Below, piece after piece: positions 40,085 through 48,932 of a stretch of DNA of 64,000 nucleotides (its first letter is position 1; every line of letters starts with the position of its first letter). The stretch is from contig CAYPFR010000005.1 in the NCBI GenBank assembly GCA_964410285.1, positions 1-64,000 of the forward strand, read 5' to 3'. Below the pieces are notes generated by a model, which was not told the origin of the DNA, ran no database searches, and worked only from the letters and a program-made list of their open reading frames with translations. Origin of the DNA: Fretibacter sp964410285 (lineage in GTDB: Bacteria > Pseudomonadota > Alphaproteobacteria > Caulobacterales > Maricaulaceae). The translations under genes and the position numbers were made by a program.

Positions 40085-40525
40085 TTAAGGCGTCTCGGGG
40101 AGATCAAACCCACCCCACAGCACCGAAAAGGCCTCGCAGTGAATGACAACGCTTTTGAAGTCCGCGAGCGAAACATCTTCCGGAATAGTGTAGCTTTGCG
40201 CGCCTCGATTTGATTTTAAAACGGCAATCCTTGTGGACTGCTCCGAAACGGTTGCGCTCTCAAGCTCCGCAATGGGCTTTTTCGCCAAATAAACCTTAAG
40301 GTCCGGACCGCCTTTGGTTTTGAAATCTTCAGAAAAAATAATCTGTGGCGCGCCGTCCACCGTTATGAGGGACCATTCCCCTTTAATAGAGTAACGCTTT
40401 TTCACAAAAGGCTGCGCTGCCGCTATTTCTGATGCAGCAGGCACGCTTTGCGTCTCACCCGCAATGCTGGTGGCAGATACCCCCATAAGAGAGGCGGTCA
40501 GAAGAGTGAAAAATAGACGTTTCAT
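40085..40525 (-). CDS. Exported DM13-domain protein
   Basis: A 146-residue protein with a signal peptide (MKRLFFTLLTASLMGVSA, cleavage near SIAG). The mature part is one DM13 domain (about residues 45-146): KGEWSLITVDG, the conserved FSEDFKTKGGPDLKVYL block, and a C-terminal VVIHCEAFSVLWGGFDL in which the single Cys is the residue proposed to serve redox or electron-transfer chemistry in this domain family. The start is placed at 40525 because the 23 residues before it would spoil the signal peptide. It is probably monocistronic. Confidence 0.8.
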   Translation of the reverse strand: MKRLFFTLLTASLMGVSATSIAGETQSVPAASEIAAAQPFVKKRYSIKGEWSLITVDGAPQIIFSEDFKTKGGPDLKVYLAKKPIAELESATVSEQSTRIAVLKSNRGAQSYTIPEDVSLADFKSVVIHCEAFSVLWGGFDLPETP

Positions 40526-40631
40526 ATCGGGCTTTCGCGAGCTTGGAATCTTGTGAGTGTTGGGTGCCATATAACATTTTGACTGCCAATTCACTTTGGT
40601 GTGAAATAACAGTGTAGGCGATGTTGCCGCA

Positions 40632-40663
40632 CAAAAAAACCGCCCTTTCTTGAAGGGCGGTTT
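40632..40663 (-). terminator. Rho-independent terminator of rpsF-rpsR-rplI
   Basis: AAACCGCCCTT (40637-40647) pairs with AAGGGCGGTTT (40653-40663) around a five-base loop; on the minus strand it is followed by a run of T. It lies 39 bases after the rplI stop. The stem is long, GC-rich and perfect. Confidence 0.92.
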
Positions 40664-40701
40664 ATATTTAGCTTGCGATAGGCCGTGAAAAGCCGCGTAG
40701 A

Positions 40702-41361
40702 CTACGCGTCCTTTGCCGGCGCGTCTGCTGCAGGGGCGTCGCCGCCTTCTGCCGCGTCCGCCGGCGCTTCCTCGGCCATATCATTGCCAAAGTCACGGTC
40801 GCGACCTTCAGACATATCAACGGCATTGGCCGCGCGTTCTTTGGCCGCCTCGCGGTCATCGGCCTTGGCAGCTTCGGCGGCTGTTGCAATGACATCCTCA
40901 CCCGCGGCTTGGCGTTCGGCTTCGTCCTCGGATCGCGCCACATTGATTGTAATGCTAACCGATACCTCGGCATGCATTTTGATCGACACCTCATGCAGTC
41001 CGAGCGCTTTGATAGGCTGATTAAGCGAAATCATATTGCGCTTGACGGGGTCGCCAACGGTTTCCTGAATGTCGCGAGCCGAAACAGACCCGTACAGTTG
41101 GCCCGTTTCGCCGGCATTTCGGATAATGACATAGCTCTTGCCGTCAATGGTTTTTCCGTCATCTGCGGCTTTGGCAGCGTTCTCGGCATTGCGCTTTTCT
41201 AGAAAGTCACGCTCGGCTTCAAAACGGGCCTTATTGGCTTTGGTCGCGCGCAGCGCTTTTTCTTGCGGTAGCAGAAAGTTGCGGGCGAAACCGGGCTTGA
41301 CTGATACTACGTCGCCCATGGCGCCGAGTTTTTCAATACGCTCTAATAAAATAACGTCCAT
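40702..41361 (-). CDS. rplI: 50S ribosomal protein L9 with acidic C-terminal extension
   Basis: A 219-residue L9. The N-terminal domain (MDVILLERIEKLGAMGDVV, then VKPGFARNFLLPQ) contacts 23S rRNA, a long connecting helix runs about residues 40-75, and the C-terminal domain ends near residue 150. A further 65 residues, rich in Ala, Glu and Asp (AAEAAKADDREAAKERAANA to the end), extend well beyond the E. coli protein (149 residues); a shorter tail is usual in alphaproteobacteria. It is the last gene of the rpsF-rpsR-rplI operon, with a strong terminator downstream. Confidence 0.96.
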   Translation of the reverse strand: MDVILLERIEKLGAMGDVVSVKPGFARNFLLPQEKALRATKANKARFEAERDFLEKRNAENAAKAADDGKTIDGKSYVIIRNAGETGQLYGSVSARDIQETVGDPVKRNMISLNQPIKALGLHEVSIKMHAEVSVSITINVARSEDEAERQAAGEDVIATAAEAAKADDREAAKERAANAVDMSEGRDRDFGNDMAEEAPADAAEGGDAPAADAPAKDA

Positions 41362-41372
41362 TGGTGTTTCTC

Positions 41373-41633
41373 CTACTTCGTTTCATAGGGAAGCAAGGCG
41401 AGAACGCGGGCGCGCTTGATCGCGCGGGCGAGCTCTCGTTGCTTCTTGCGAGAAACAGCTGTGATGCGTGATGGGGCTATCTTGCCTTTTTCAGACATAT
41501 ACCGCGCGAGCATCTTTGGGTCTTTATAATCGATTGTCAGGCCATTCTCGCCTGAAAATGGGCAAACCTTACGGCGGCGGCGAAATGACGTGCGCGAGGG
41601 CAGATTTTCAATACGGATTTCTTCTTTGGCCAT
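41373..41633 (-). CDS. rpsR: 30S ribosomal protein S18
   Basis: An 86-residue S18. The conserved core is GLTIDYKDPKMLARYMSEKGKIAPSRITAVSRK-like, seen here in sequence order, with the KQRELARAIKRARVLALLPY end. It binds next to S6 on the platform of the small subunit. The gene is four bases downstream of rpsF and eleven upstream of rplI, so it is in the standard ribosomal operon. The N-terminus is slightly longer than in E. coli (75 residues) with a basic RRRRK patch. Confidence 0.97.
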   Translation of the reverse strand: MAKEEIRIENLPSRTSFRRRRKVCPFSGENGLTIDYKDPKMLARYMSEKGKIAPSRITAVSRKKQRELARAIKRARVLALLPYETK

Positions 41634-41636
41634 GAT

Positions 41637-41990
41637 CTAGTCCCTCTTGTCGCGGCGCTTGCGCTCTTCACGCTTAGCTAGAATAGGTGATGGGCCTTCT
41701 GAAAACTCCTCAACCCGGACGGTCATATAACGCAAAATGTCTTCATTAATGCGATGTTGACGTTCGATTTCGTGCACAGCAGAAGCCGGAGCCTCAATCT
41801 CGATCAGGCTGTAATGCGCTTTACGGTTTTTCTGTACGCGGTATGCGAGGTTGCGTAGACCCCAATATTCGGTCTTGCCGGCTTTAGCGCCAAGATTTTC
41901 AAATTTACGGATAGTGTCCGCGACGAGTTCTTCCACTTGATTGGAAGAGATGTCCGGACGCGTGATAATCACGTGTTCATAAAGTGACAT
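41637..41990 (-). CDS. rpsF: 30S ribosomal protein S6
   Basis: A 117-residue S6 beginning MSLYEHVIITRPDISSNQV. The conserved WGLRNLAYRVQKNRKAHY segment lies at about residues 44-61 and RHINEDILRYMTVRVEEF-like strand near 80-97, followed by a basic tail (EERKRRDKRD). It heads the operon and binds S18. The promoter must lie in the adjacent 41991-42334 stretch. Confidence 0.97.
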   Translation of the reverse strand: MSLYEHVIITRPDISSNQVEELVADTIRKFENLGAKAGKTEYWGLRNLAYRVQKNRKAHYSLIEIEAPASAVHEIERQHRINEDILRYMTVRVEEFSEGPSPILAKREERKRRDKRD

Positions 41991-42334
41991 AATGTCTCCT
42001 TCATCTAGGGCCTGCGGCGCTAAGGCGAGAGCTGTGAAGGCAGCTCCGCCTGCGATGGCTCCGGACTATATAATGGCACCATTGCCAAAAGGGATAAAAC
42101 GGACCGCAAGCTGCGAAGCGCGCTTCATACACGGCTTTGCGCCTTATGCAAGTGGTAACACGCATTTAGCCCGATTAGCGCCTTTATTGCTTTCGGGAAC
42201 AAAGCTGGCGGAACGGGGTTAAGTAGGGTGAGTTATCCTCAAGTTTAAATTTAGAATGATTATAAACTGGTTGCATTACAGTCCTGGCGCTGTCATATAT
42301 CATTTCAGATCAAACCTAAGATTCGGAGACCCCT
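41991..42334. other. Divergent intergenic region between rpsF and katG
   Basis: This 344-base stretch serves the leftward ribosomal operon and rightward katG. An open frame covers 41992-42222 on the plus strand, but it begins against the rpsF start and its translation has no recognisable family, so I treat it as non-coding. The right part (42240-42300) is AT-rich with a plausible katG promoter. No terminator or repeat is evident. Confidence 0.5.
42271..42299 (+). promoter_or_regulatory. Possible katG promoter
   Basis: TTGCAT (42271-42276) and CATATA (42294-42299) are 17 bases apart, a fair -35/-10 pair. The GGAG at 42325-42328 then gives the ribosome site, seven bases before the ATG at 42335. 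The AT-rich block to its left could hold an OxyR-type site, but I see no convincing match. Confidence 0.3.
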
Positions 42335-44545
42335 ATGAACGATTTATCCATGGATGCCAAAGGCAAATGCCCCGTAATGCACGGCGGGGGCAATGACGGT
42401 AGAGGCAAAATTTTTGGTATGTCGAACCGTGAATGGTGGCCCAATCAGCTGAACGTCAATATGTTGCATCAGGGCGCGCCGGCCTCTGACCCTATGGATC
42501 CGGATTTTAACTACGCCGAGGCCTTTCAGAGCCTTGATATGGACGCTTTGATTGCAGATGTTGATAAAGTCATGACAGACTCACAGTCTTGGTGGCCCGC
42601 TGATTACGGTCATTACGGACCGTTCTTCATTCGTATGGCGTGGCACAGCGCGGGAACATATCGGATTCAAGACGGACGCGGCGGCGCGACGTCAGGCACG
42701 CAGCGCTTTGCGCCGCTCAATAGCTGGCCGGATAATGGCAACCTCGACAAAGCTCGCGCGCTTTTATGGCCCGTGAAGCAGAAATACGGCAAGAAAATCT
42801 CTTGGGCCGATTTGATGATCCTTGCGGGGAACCGCGCGCTTGAGACTATGGGGTTTAAAACGTTTGGCTTTGCCGGAGGCCGCGAAGATATCTGGCAACC
42901 AGAAGAGGACATTTACTGGGGTCCAGAAGCCGAATGGCTTGGCGATAAACGTTACAGCGGTGATCGTGATCTAGCGAACCCTCTTGCGGCAGTGCAGATG
43001 GGCTTGATCTATGTTAATCCCGAAGGTCCCAACGGCCGACCTGACCCGCTTGCAAGTGCCCGTGACATTCGCGAAACTTTTGCCCGTATGGCGATGAATG
43101 ACGAAGAAACCGTCGCGCTTGTGGCCGGTGGTCACACCTTTGGTAAGGCGCATGGCGCTGGTGACCCCGATAAATACGTTGGGGCAGAGCCAGAAGGCGC
43201 GCCGCTAGAGCAAATGGGCTTTGGTTGGAACAACACCATGGGTACAGGCAAGGGCGGCGATACGATCACTAGCGGTATTGAGGGGGCGTGGACCCACACG
43301 CCGACCACTTGGGATATGAGCTATTTTGATGCACTCCTCGGTCATGAATGGGAGCTTACGAAAAGCCCGGCTGGTGCCAATCAGTGGACACCGACCAAGG
43401 CGTCCGGTGCGCCTGAAGCGCCCGCTGCCCATGACAGCACCAAAACAGAGCCTTTGATGATGACAACGGCGGACATGGCCCTGAAAATGGATCCCGCCTA
43501 TGCTCCAATCTCAAAGCGTTTCCATCAAAATCCGGCGGAGTTTGCAGATGCCTTTGCGCGTGCATGGTACAAGTTGACACACCGTGATATGGGCCCCAAG
43601 TCGCTTTTGCTAGGCCCGCTTGTACCGTCAGAGGAGCTTATCTGGCAGGACCCGATCCCAGCGGCGTCTGGCGCGACCATTTCAAATGCAGACGCAAAGA
43701 CGCTTAAGGCCAAAATTTTGGAATCAGGCCTCAGCGTATCGCAGCTTGTGACGACAGCATGGGCCTCTGCTTCTACTTACCGCAACAGCGATCGCCGCGG
43801 CGGTGCAAATGGCGGACGTTTACGTCTTGCGCCGCAGAAGGACTGGGAGGTAAATCAGCCCGCAGAGCTGCAGAAAACCCTCTCCGGTCTTGAAGCGGTT
43901 CGCAGCGCGTCCGGCCTCTCTATCTCTATGGCCGATATGATCGTGCTGGGCGGATGTGCAGCCGTTGAAAAGGCCGCGAAGGACGGCGGGCATGATATCA
44001 CTGTTCCGTTCACGCCTGGCCGTACGGACGCCAGCGCTGAGCAGACAGATGAACATTCCTTTGGAGCTCTTGAGCCCATGGCCGATGGCTTCCGCAATTA
44101 CGAGCGTGCAGGCACAGGTTTTGCAGCCGAAGAGCTTCTCGTTGATAAAGCACAGCTACTCACGCTTAGTGCGCCCGAAATGACCGTACTTGTTGGCGGG
44201 ATGCGGGCCATGGGCGCTAACTTTGGCGGGACAAGTCACGGCGTCTTTACTGACCGCCCGGGGCAGCTTACCAATGATTATTTTGTCAACCTCCTGAGCC
44301 GCAACATAGAGTGGACCAAAACGGAGGCTGGAAATTTCGAGGGCCGTGATATTTCTTCTGGTGATGTGAAATGGACGGGAACGCGCGTTGATCTTGTCTT
44401 TGGGTCAAATTCCCAGCTTCGCGCCGTCTCTGAGGTTTACGGATGTGACGATGCAAAAGAGAAATTCGTCAAGGACTTTGTCGCGGCCTGGGATAAGGTT
44501 ATGATGCTGGATCGTTTCGATTTAACAAGTAAAAAAATCGCTTAA
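42335..44545 (+). CDS. katG: Catalase-peroxidase
   Basis: A 736-residue bifunctional haem enzyme that breaks down H2O2 and acts as a peroxidase. The N-terminal domain holds the active site: Arg100, Trp103 and His104 in FIRMAWHSAGTYR on the distal side, the Tyr of GLIYVNPEGPNG for the Met-Tyr-Trp adduct, and the proximal His267 in GGHTFGKAHGAG. The C-terminal domain is the usual inactive duplicate (VTTAWASASTYRNSDRRGGANGG, near 470). Length and sequence are typical. No signal peptide is seen. A terminator follows at once. It is a single-gene unit in the stress response, likely peroxide-inducible. Confidence 0.98.
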   Translation: MNDLSMDAKGKCPVMHGGGNDGRGKIFGMSNREWWPNQLNVNMLHQGAPASDPMDPDFNYAEAFQSLDMDALIADVDKVMTDSQSWWPADYGHYGPFFIRMAWHSAGTYRIQDGRGGATSGTQRFAPLNSWPDNGNLDKARALLWPVKQKYGKKISWADLMILAGNRALETMGFKTFGFAGGREDIWQPEEDIYWGPEAEWLGDKRYSGDRDLANPLAAVQMGLIYVNPEGPNGRPDPLASARDIRETFARMAMNDEETVALVAGGHTFGKAHGAGDPDKYVGAEPEGAPLEQMGFGWNNTMGTGKGGDTITSGIEGAWTHTPTTWDMSYFDALLGHEWELTKSPAGANQWTPTKASGAPEAPAAHDSTKTEPLMMTTADMALKMDPAYAPISKRFHQNPAEFADAFARAWYKLTHRDMGPKSLLLGPLVPSEELIWQDPIPAASGATISNADAKTLKAKILESGLSVSQLVTTAWASASTYRNSDRRGGANGGRLRLAPQKDWEVNQPAELQKTLSGLEAVRSASGLSISMADMIVLGGCAAVEKAAKDGGHDITVPFTPGRTDASAEQTDEHSFGALEPMADGFRNYERAGTGFAAEELLVDKAQLLTLSAPEMTVLVGGMRAMGANFGGTSHGVFTDRPGQLTNDYFVNLLSRNIEWTKTEAGNFEGRDISSGDVKWTGTRVDLVFGSNSQLRAVSEVYGCDDAKEKFVKDFVAAWDKVMMLDRFDLTSKKIA

Positions 44546-44576
44546 TATCAGAATATTAGCCATATGTATTAAAGAG

Positions 44577-44604
44577 AAACGGCGCCCAATCGGCGCCGTT
44601 TTTT
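44577..44604 (+). terminator. Intrinsic terminator after katG
   Basis: AACGGCGCC (44578-44586) pairs perfectly with GGCGCCGTT (44592-44600), followed by a T run to 44604, 32 bases past the katG stop. On the minus strand it is followed by TTTCTCTTT, so it may also stop leftward transcripts of the adjacent coiled-coil gene. Confidence 0.92.
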
Positions 44605-44628
44605 ATGGGTGAAGCCAATTCTGTCCGC

Positions 44629-46605
44629 TTAAAAAATGTTCTTACGAAGGCCCAATTTGTAATCCATAATGCGGTCCTGAACGCTTTCCGGCGAGAGCGT
44701 ACTGATTTCGTCATATTGGGCCGCGGCGGGCGGGTTCGGAGCGGCGGGCTGCGGCGCAGGGCTAGCGGCACGCTGAGAGGCCGAATCGGACTGCCCTATG
44801 GGAAGCTGCATATCTGAAGCCACAGATGGCTGCACAGTTGTTGGTACAGTTCTTTGCGCGGAGGCAGGCTGAATATCTGGGTCCTGAGCGGGCGCCTGAT
44901 GGCTTCTACGGTTTTGCGCAATCGACAAAGCTGCGGCGACATCACGGTATCGATCGTCCATCTCTTCAACGCGGCCTTGACTTTCTACAAGTTTATTTTG
45001 GATCATCTCAAGCTGCTGGATTTGCGCGTCGATCTGTTTTTCGAGACGCTCTCTTTCAAGTTCGCCCGCAGTTCTGGATTTGCGTAGCTCTGTTACATCT
45101 CTTGCGGCGCTTTGAACAATGTCTTCTTTGACTTGTAATTGCCGGGCCAGGTCTTCGATTTGGGACTCTAGCATGGTTATACGGTCGTCGCGGCTTATGA
45201 TGTTAAACTCATACTGGGTTTTGAAGGTTGAAATATCCTGATGTAGGGCAACCATTTCGCCTTTCATTTGTGTGTTTTGTTTTTGCGCCGCGTCCAACGC
45301 ATGGCGAAGATCATAAGTCTCATTTTCGAGACGTTCTTTTGCCGATCTATGTTCCTCAAGGTCGAGTTTAAGACCTTCCACGGATTTGTTGCTCTCTCCG
45401 CGTGCCGCCTTCAGGTCCTCAAGGTCATTAGTGAGATTTACAACGCGCTCACGCAGGACATTATTCTCGCGAATTTCAACCTCGGTCGTCGTTTTCTCAC
45501 GGTCGAGCTTAAGGGTGAGGGCGCTGATATCATTCGTGATTTGGCGAATTTCGCGGTCACGCTCGGCAAGCGCCCGCATAGCTTTGGCGAGGTTGCCATT
45601 GACCGTATCATATTGAACATTGACCTCGGCAAGGCGGCGGCGATGTTCATCAAGTTCGGTTTCGATCAGGGCGGTTTTTCGGGTTTCTTCTTCCAGTTCC
45701 TTTTCCAGCGTAGCCGTTCGCGCCTTCAACCGCCGATTCTCTGGTTCAATTCGCTCGAGCAAAGAAAAGTCGACCTCTGCTCGCTCTGCGAAATGCATCA
45801 GGCTTCGCACGCGCTGCTGCGCACGGCGGTAAAGTGCATCGCCATTTTCTATGTCCGAGCTAATACGTGCCACATCGAGCTTTAATTCTTTGACATTCGC
45901 ATGGCCGGTGTGGGCAGGCCTGCTGAAATCCAGATCGGCGAAGGGATCGCGGCTCTCCTTGATGTTTTCGGAGGCGCTGCCCTTTGGGGTTACGTTCTCT
46001 GCCTTCACGCCGGGGCTGAGCTGCGCATCAAAATTTGGCGAATCAAACCCTGAGCGGCCCGTGAGGTGAAAGTCTGCACCGCCAATTTCCTTGCCGATTG
46101 CGGCGCGTGTTTCGCTTTCTGTTGGGCGCTTAAGACGACTGCGCGGAATATCGGGAAGCCGCTGCGCCAATTTTTCCGGTGATTGCGATAAGGCTCGGGC
46201 GTACTCGCCCGCTTTATCTGTCTGCGCTTGTAGTTTTTCTTCCAAAGAATGCTCTATATCAGCTTGGCTCGCGGCGACGGGCTGCTCGGATGTTGAGGTC
46301 AGGCGGGTCTCAGAGTGAGGGACATTGGCCTCTTGCATAGTTTCGTCGGCATTGCCTCGCTCAGAGCGGCGATCTTTAATGGGCTCATTGCGCATTTTTG
46401 CAATTTTCACGCGGTGAGCGCGTTCTTCTTTGGCCAATAATTCCAGAAATTCGGCTTTGCGATTTGCGATGTCGACCTCGCTCAAATCGCCATCTGCGCC
46501 TCCATTCTTCACGAGTTTGGAGAGGACAGGTGTATCTTTTGCCGAAATTTTTCGGACTTTGGCGGTTTTTGATTTCTCTTTCTTATTTTTTTTAAGAAAT
46601 TTCAT
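44629..46605 (-). CDS. Long coiled-coil protein of unknown function
   Basis: A 658-residue protein with a Lys-rich N-terminus (MKFLKKNKKEKSKTAKVRK), a disordered charged segment to about residue 220, and then almost continuous heptad repeats from about 225 to 565 (for example TATLEKELEEETRKTALIE, KLQAQTDKAG-like), followed by a Pro/Gln/Ala-rich tail. No membrane helix, enzyme motif or known family is visible. The layout (basic head, long coiled-coil rod, disordered tail) recalls bacterial cytoskeletal proteins such as crescentin or polar scaffolds, but I cannot identify it by sequence. ATG 46605 has a GGGAG-type site; a longer frame from 46638 adds eleven weak residues. It is divergent from fabD. 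Confidence 0.7.
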   Translation of the reverse strand: MKFLKKNKKEKSKTAKVRKISAKDTPVLSKLVKNGGADGDLSEVDIANRKAEFLELLAKEERAHRVKIAKMRNEPIKDRRSERGNADETMQEANVPHSETRLTSTSEQPVAASQADIEHSLEEKLQAQTDKAGEYARALSQSPEKLAQRLPDIPRSRLKRPTESETRAAIGKEIGGADFHLTGRSGFDSPNFDAQLSPGVKAENVTPKGSASENIKESRDPFADLDFSRPAHTGHANVKELKLDVARISSDIENGDALYRRAQQRVRSLMHFAERAEVDFSLLERIEPENRRLKARTATLEKELEEETRKTALIETELDEHRRRLAEVNVQYDTVNGNLAKAMRALAERDREIRQITNDISALTLKLDREKTTTEVEIRENNVLRERVVNLTNDLEDLKAARGESNKSVEGLKLDLEEHRSAKERLENETYDLRHALDAAQKQNTQMKGEMVALHQDISTFKTQYEFNIISRDDRITMLESQIEDLARQLQVKEDIVQSAARDVTELRKSRTAGELERERLEKQIDAQIQQLEMIQNKLVESQGRVEEMDDRYRDVAAALSIAQNRRSHQAPAQDPDIQPASAQRTVPTTVQPSVASDMQLPIGQSDSASQRAASPAPQPAAPNPPAAAQYDEISTLSPESVQDRIMDYKLGLRKNIF

Positions 46606-46824
46606 TCCCTGACTCCCAGATTTCGTCTGCAAGGCCAAGGAATCGACCGAACCGACAAGTCAAAACATTAAGGTTTATGCTTAAGGGAGTCTTAACAATG
46701 CGGTTTTCTGCCATGAAAAGTGCGGCGGAGCGTAGGATTTTCAGAATATGAACACCCACGCTTTTAACAAGGCTTGACGGGCCATTCTCCACGCCGCATT
46801 CAGAAACTAATCAGGAGTTCATAT

Positions 46825-47781
46825 ATGTCGCATGCATTCATATTTCCCGGTCAAGGGAGTCAATCCGTCGGTATGGGCAAGGCCTTGGCTGAGACCTTTC
46901 CGAGTGCAAAAGCGGTTTTTGACGAAGTTGACGATGTTTTGAGCCAAAACCTCTCAGGCCTTATGTGGGAGGGGCCTGCGGAGACTTTGACCCTGACAGT
47001 CAATACGCAGCCCGCGCTTATGGCCTGCTCTATGGCGGCCATGGCCGCGCTCAAGAGTGAGTTTGGCGTAGAGGTCACCTCGGCCGGTTACGTAGCGGGG
47101 CATTCTTTGGGGGAATATTCAGCGCTCTGCGCGGCGGGAACTATGTCGCTGGCGGATACGGCGCGTTTGCTACGCCTGCGCGGCGAATCTATGCAAAAAG
47201 CCGTGCCTGTTGGGGCGGGCGCAATGTGTGCCCTGCTAGGCGCGAGCCTTGAAGATGCGCAAAACGCTGTCAACGCAGGACAGAAGCTTGGCATTTGCCA
47301 AATCGCCAATGATAATGCCACTGGGCAGATTGTCTTGTCAGGAGAGGCGTCCGCCGTTGAGGCCGCCGCCGCCGCCGCGCGGGAGGCCGGAGTCAAAAAA
47401 GCTGTTATTCTGCCGGTTTCCGCGCCGTTTCACTGCGATATGATGGCCCCCGCCGCGCAGGCCATGCAAGAGGCCTTATCATCAGTAGAGCTTTCCCCGC
47501 CAAGCGTTCCCATTGTAAACAACGTTACGGCGCGCCCCACGCGAGATGCGGAGCAAATCAAGCAAGATCTTGTCTTGCAAGTCACAGGCCGCGTGCGCTG
47601 GCGCGAGTCCATAGAATGGATGGCGTCGCATGAGGGGGGCATTACGCAATTTTCTGAACCAGGATGCGGGAAAGTCCTCACGCAAATGCTCAAGAGAATT
47701 GTCAAAGGCGTCTCGGGCAGCGCGCTAAACTCCCCTGAAAGTCTTGAGGCTTTCGCACTAAGTTTAAAAGAAGGGACTTAA
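46825..47781 (+). CDS. fabD: Malonyl-CoA:ACP transacylase
   Basis: A 318-residue acyltransferase that moves malonyl from CoA to acyl carrier protein for fatty acid synthesis in the cytoplasm. The N-terminus MSHAFIFPGQGSQSVGMG carries the oxyanion Gln, and the nucleophile is Ser94 in AGHSLGEYSAL. His in LPVSAPFHCDMM near 200 completes the dyad. The start is set at 46825 because AGGAG lies eight bases upstream and the family begins there; a 17-residue upstream extension is open but unlike the family. fabG starts immediately after the stop. Confidence 0.97.
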   Translation: MSHAFIFPGQGSQSVGMGKALAETFPSAKAVFDEVDDVLSQNLSGLMWEGPAETLTLTVNTQPALMACSMAAMAALKSEFGVEVTSAGYVAGHSLGEYSALCAAGTMSLADTARLLRLRGESMQKAVPVGAGAMCALLGASLEDAQNAVNAGQKLGICQIANDNATGQIVLSGEASAVEAAAAAAREAGVKKAVILPVSAPFHCDMMAPAAQAMQEALSSVELSPPSVPIVNNVTARPTRDAEQIKQDLVLQVTGRVRWRESIEWMASHEGGITQFSEPGCGKVLTQMLKRIVKGVSGSALNSPESLEAFALSLKEGT

Positions 47782-48522
47782 ATGTTTGATCTAACTGGAA
47801 AACGCGCTTTGGTAACGGGCGCAACGGGCGGACTTGGTGGGTCCATCGCAAAGAAACTCCATGCGCAAGGCGCGCATGTGGCATTGTCGGGGACGCGCGC
47901 GGAAAAACTCGAAGGTCTAGCAAATGAACTGGGTGAGCGCGCCGTGGTGACACCGTGTAATTTGTCGGATGGTGATGCCGTTGACAGCCTCGTCGCGACC
48001 GCGGCTGATGCTCTGGGCGGAGGCATTGATATTCTTGTGTCGAATGCGGGACTAACCCGGGACGGTCTTTTAATGCGAATGAAACCCGAAGACTGGGATA
48101 TTGTTCAGCGTGTAAACCTAGAAGCTTATTTTCGTCTATCAAAGGCCTGTATGCGCTCAATGATGAAAGCGCGCTGGGGCCGGATCATCGGCATTACCTC
48201 AATCGTTGGGGTTACGGGAAACCCAGGCCAGACCAATTATGCGGCGTCCAAGGCGGGCATGATCGGCTTTACCAAATCACTCGCCATGGAAGTGGCTTCG
48301 CGGGGCGTGACAGCGAATTGCGTCGCGCCCGGATTTATCACTTCGCCCATGACCGATGAGCTAAATGACGCGCAAACAAGCGCTACACTTGCCAAAGTTC
48401 CCATGGGAAAGCTCGGGCAGGGAGAAGATATTGCGAATGCCGTGCTATATTTGGCCTCCGAAGAGGCGAATTATGTCACGGGGCAGACTTTGCACGTGAA
48501 CGGCGGTATGGCTATGATTTAG
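47782..48522 (+). CDS. fabG: 3-oxoacyl-ACP reductase
   Basis: A 246-residue NADPH-dependent short-chain dehydrogenase that reduces 3-oxoacyl-ACP. It has the glycine-rich cofactor site TGATGGLGGSIAK near 14, NAG in VSNAGLTRDG near 88, and the catalytic Ser-Tyr-Lys set with Tyr and Lys in NYAASKAGMIGFTKS near 150. The end TGQTLHVNGGMAMI is family-typical. It is the second gene of the fab operon, directly after fabD. Confidence 0.97.
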   Translation: MFDLTGKRALVTGATGGLGGSIAKKLHAQGAHVALSGTRAEKLEGLANELGERAVVTPCNLSDGDAVDSLVATAADALGGGIDILVSNAGLTRDGLLMRMKPEDWDIVQRVNLEAYFRLSKACMRSMMKARWGRIIGITSIVGVTGNPGQTNYAASKAGMIGFTKSLAMEVASRGVTANCVAPGFITSPMTDELNDAQTSATLAKVPMGKLGQGEDIANAVLYLASEEANYVTGQTLHVNGGMAMI

Positions 48523-48684
48523 CGAGGGTTTTTCCCTAATTCAGCGCGTTTCGGGGTCTGGTCACGCCTGCGAATCCGTGTTAATCCCCTGCTGAGCGAA
48601 AAAAAAGGTTGTTTTTCCAGTAAAAATTCCTATTTGCCCCATGCAACAGTCACCGCGTTGGTGATTAAGGATAAAGGATTTATT

Positions 48685-48921
48685 ATGTCTGATGTGTTTG
48701 CACGCGTAAAAAAAATGGTCGTTGAGCATCTCGACGTCGAAGAAGATAAAGTGACCGAAAAAGCGCACTTCATCGATGATTTGGGCGCTGATAGCCTCGA
48801 TACAGTCGAGCTGGTCATGGCCTTTGAAGAAGATTTTGACATTGAAATCCCTGAGGACGCGGCTGAGCATCTTCAGACTGTAGGCGACGCTGTTAAATTC
48901 ATCACTGAAAAAACAGCTTAA
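48685..48921 (+). CDS. acpP: Acyl carrier protein
   Basis: A 78-residue acidic helical carrier protein. The phosphopantetheine attaches to Ser37 in GADSLDTVELVMAFEE. The start is at 48685 (MSDVFARVKK) with AAAGGA ten bases upstream; an open extension to 48634 adds 17 residues not found in the family. The 162-base gap after fabG probably holds its own strong promoter, as acpP is usually highly expressed. fabF follows within six bases or so. Confidence 0.98.
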   Translation: MSDVFARVKKMVVEHLDVEEDKVTEKAHFIDDLGADSLDTVELVMAFEEDFDIEIPEDAAEHLQTVGDAVKFITEKTA

Positions 48922-48932
48922 GCCATTTGGCT

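Noticed and set aside
41992..42222. A 76-residue open frame between rpsF and katG
   Set aside because: It begins against the rpsF start on the opposite strand, has no family-like sequence and covers the promoter region for the ribosomal operon.
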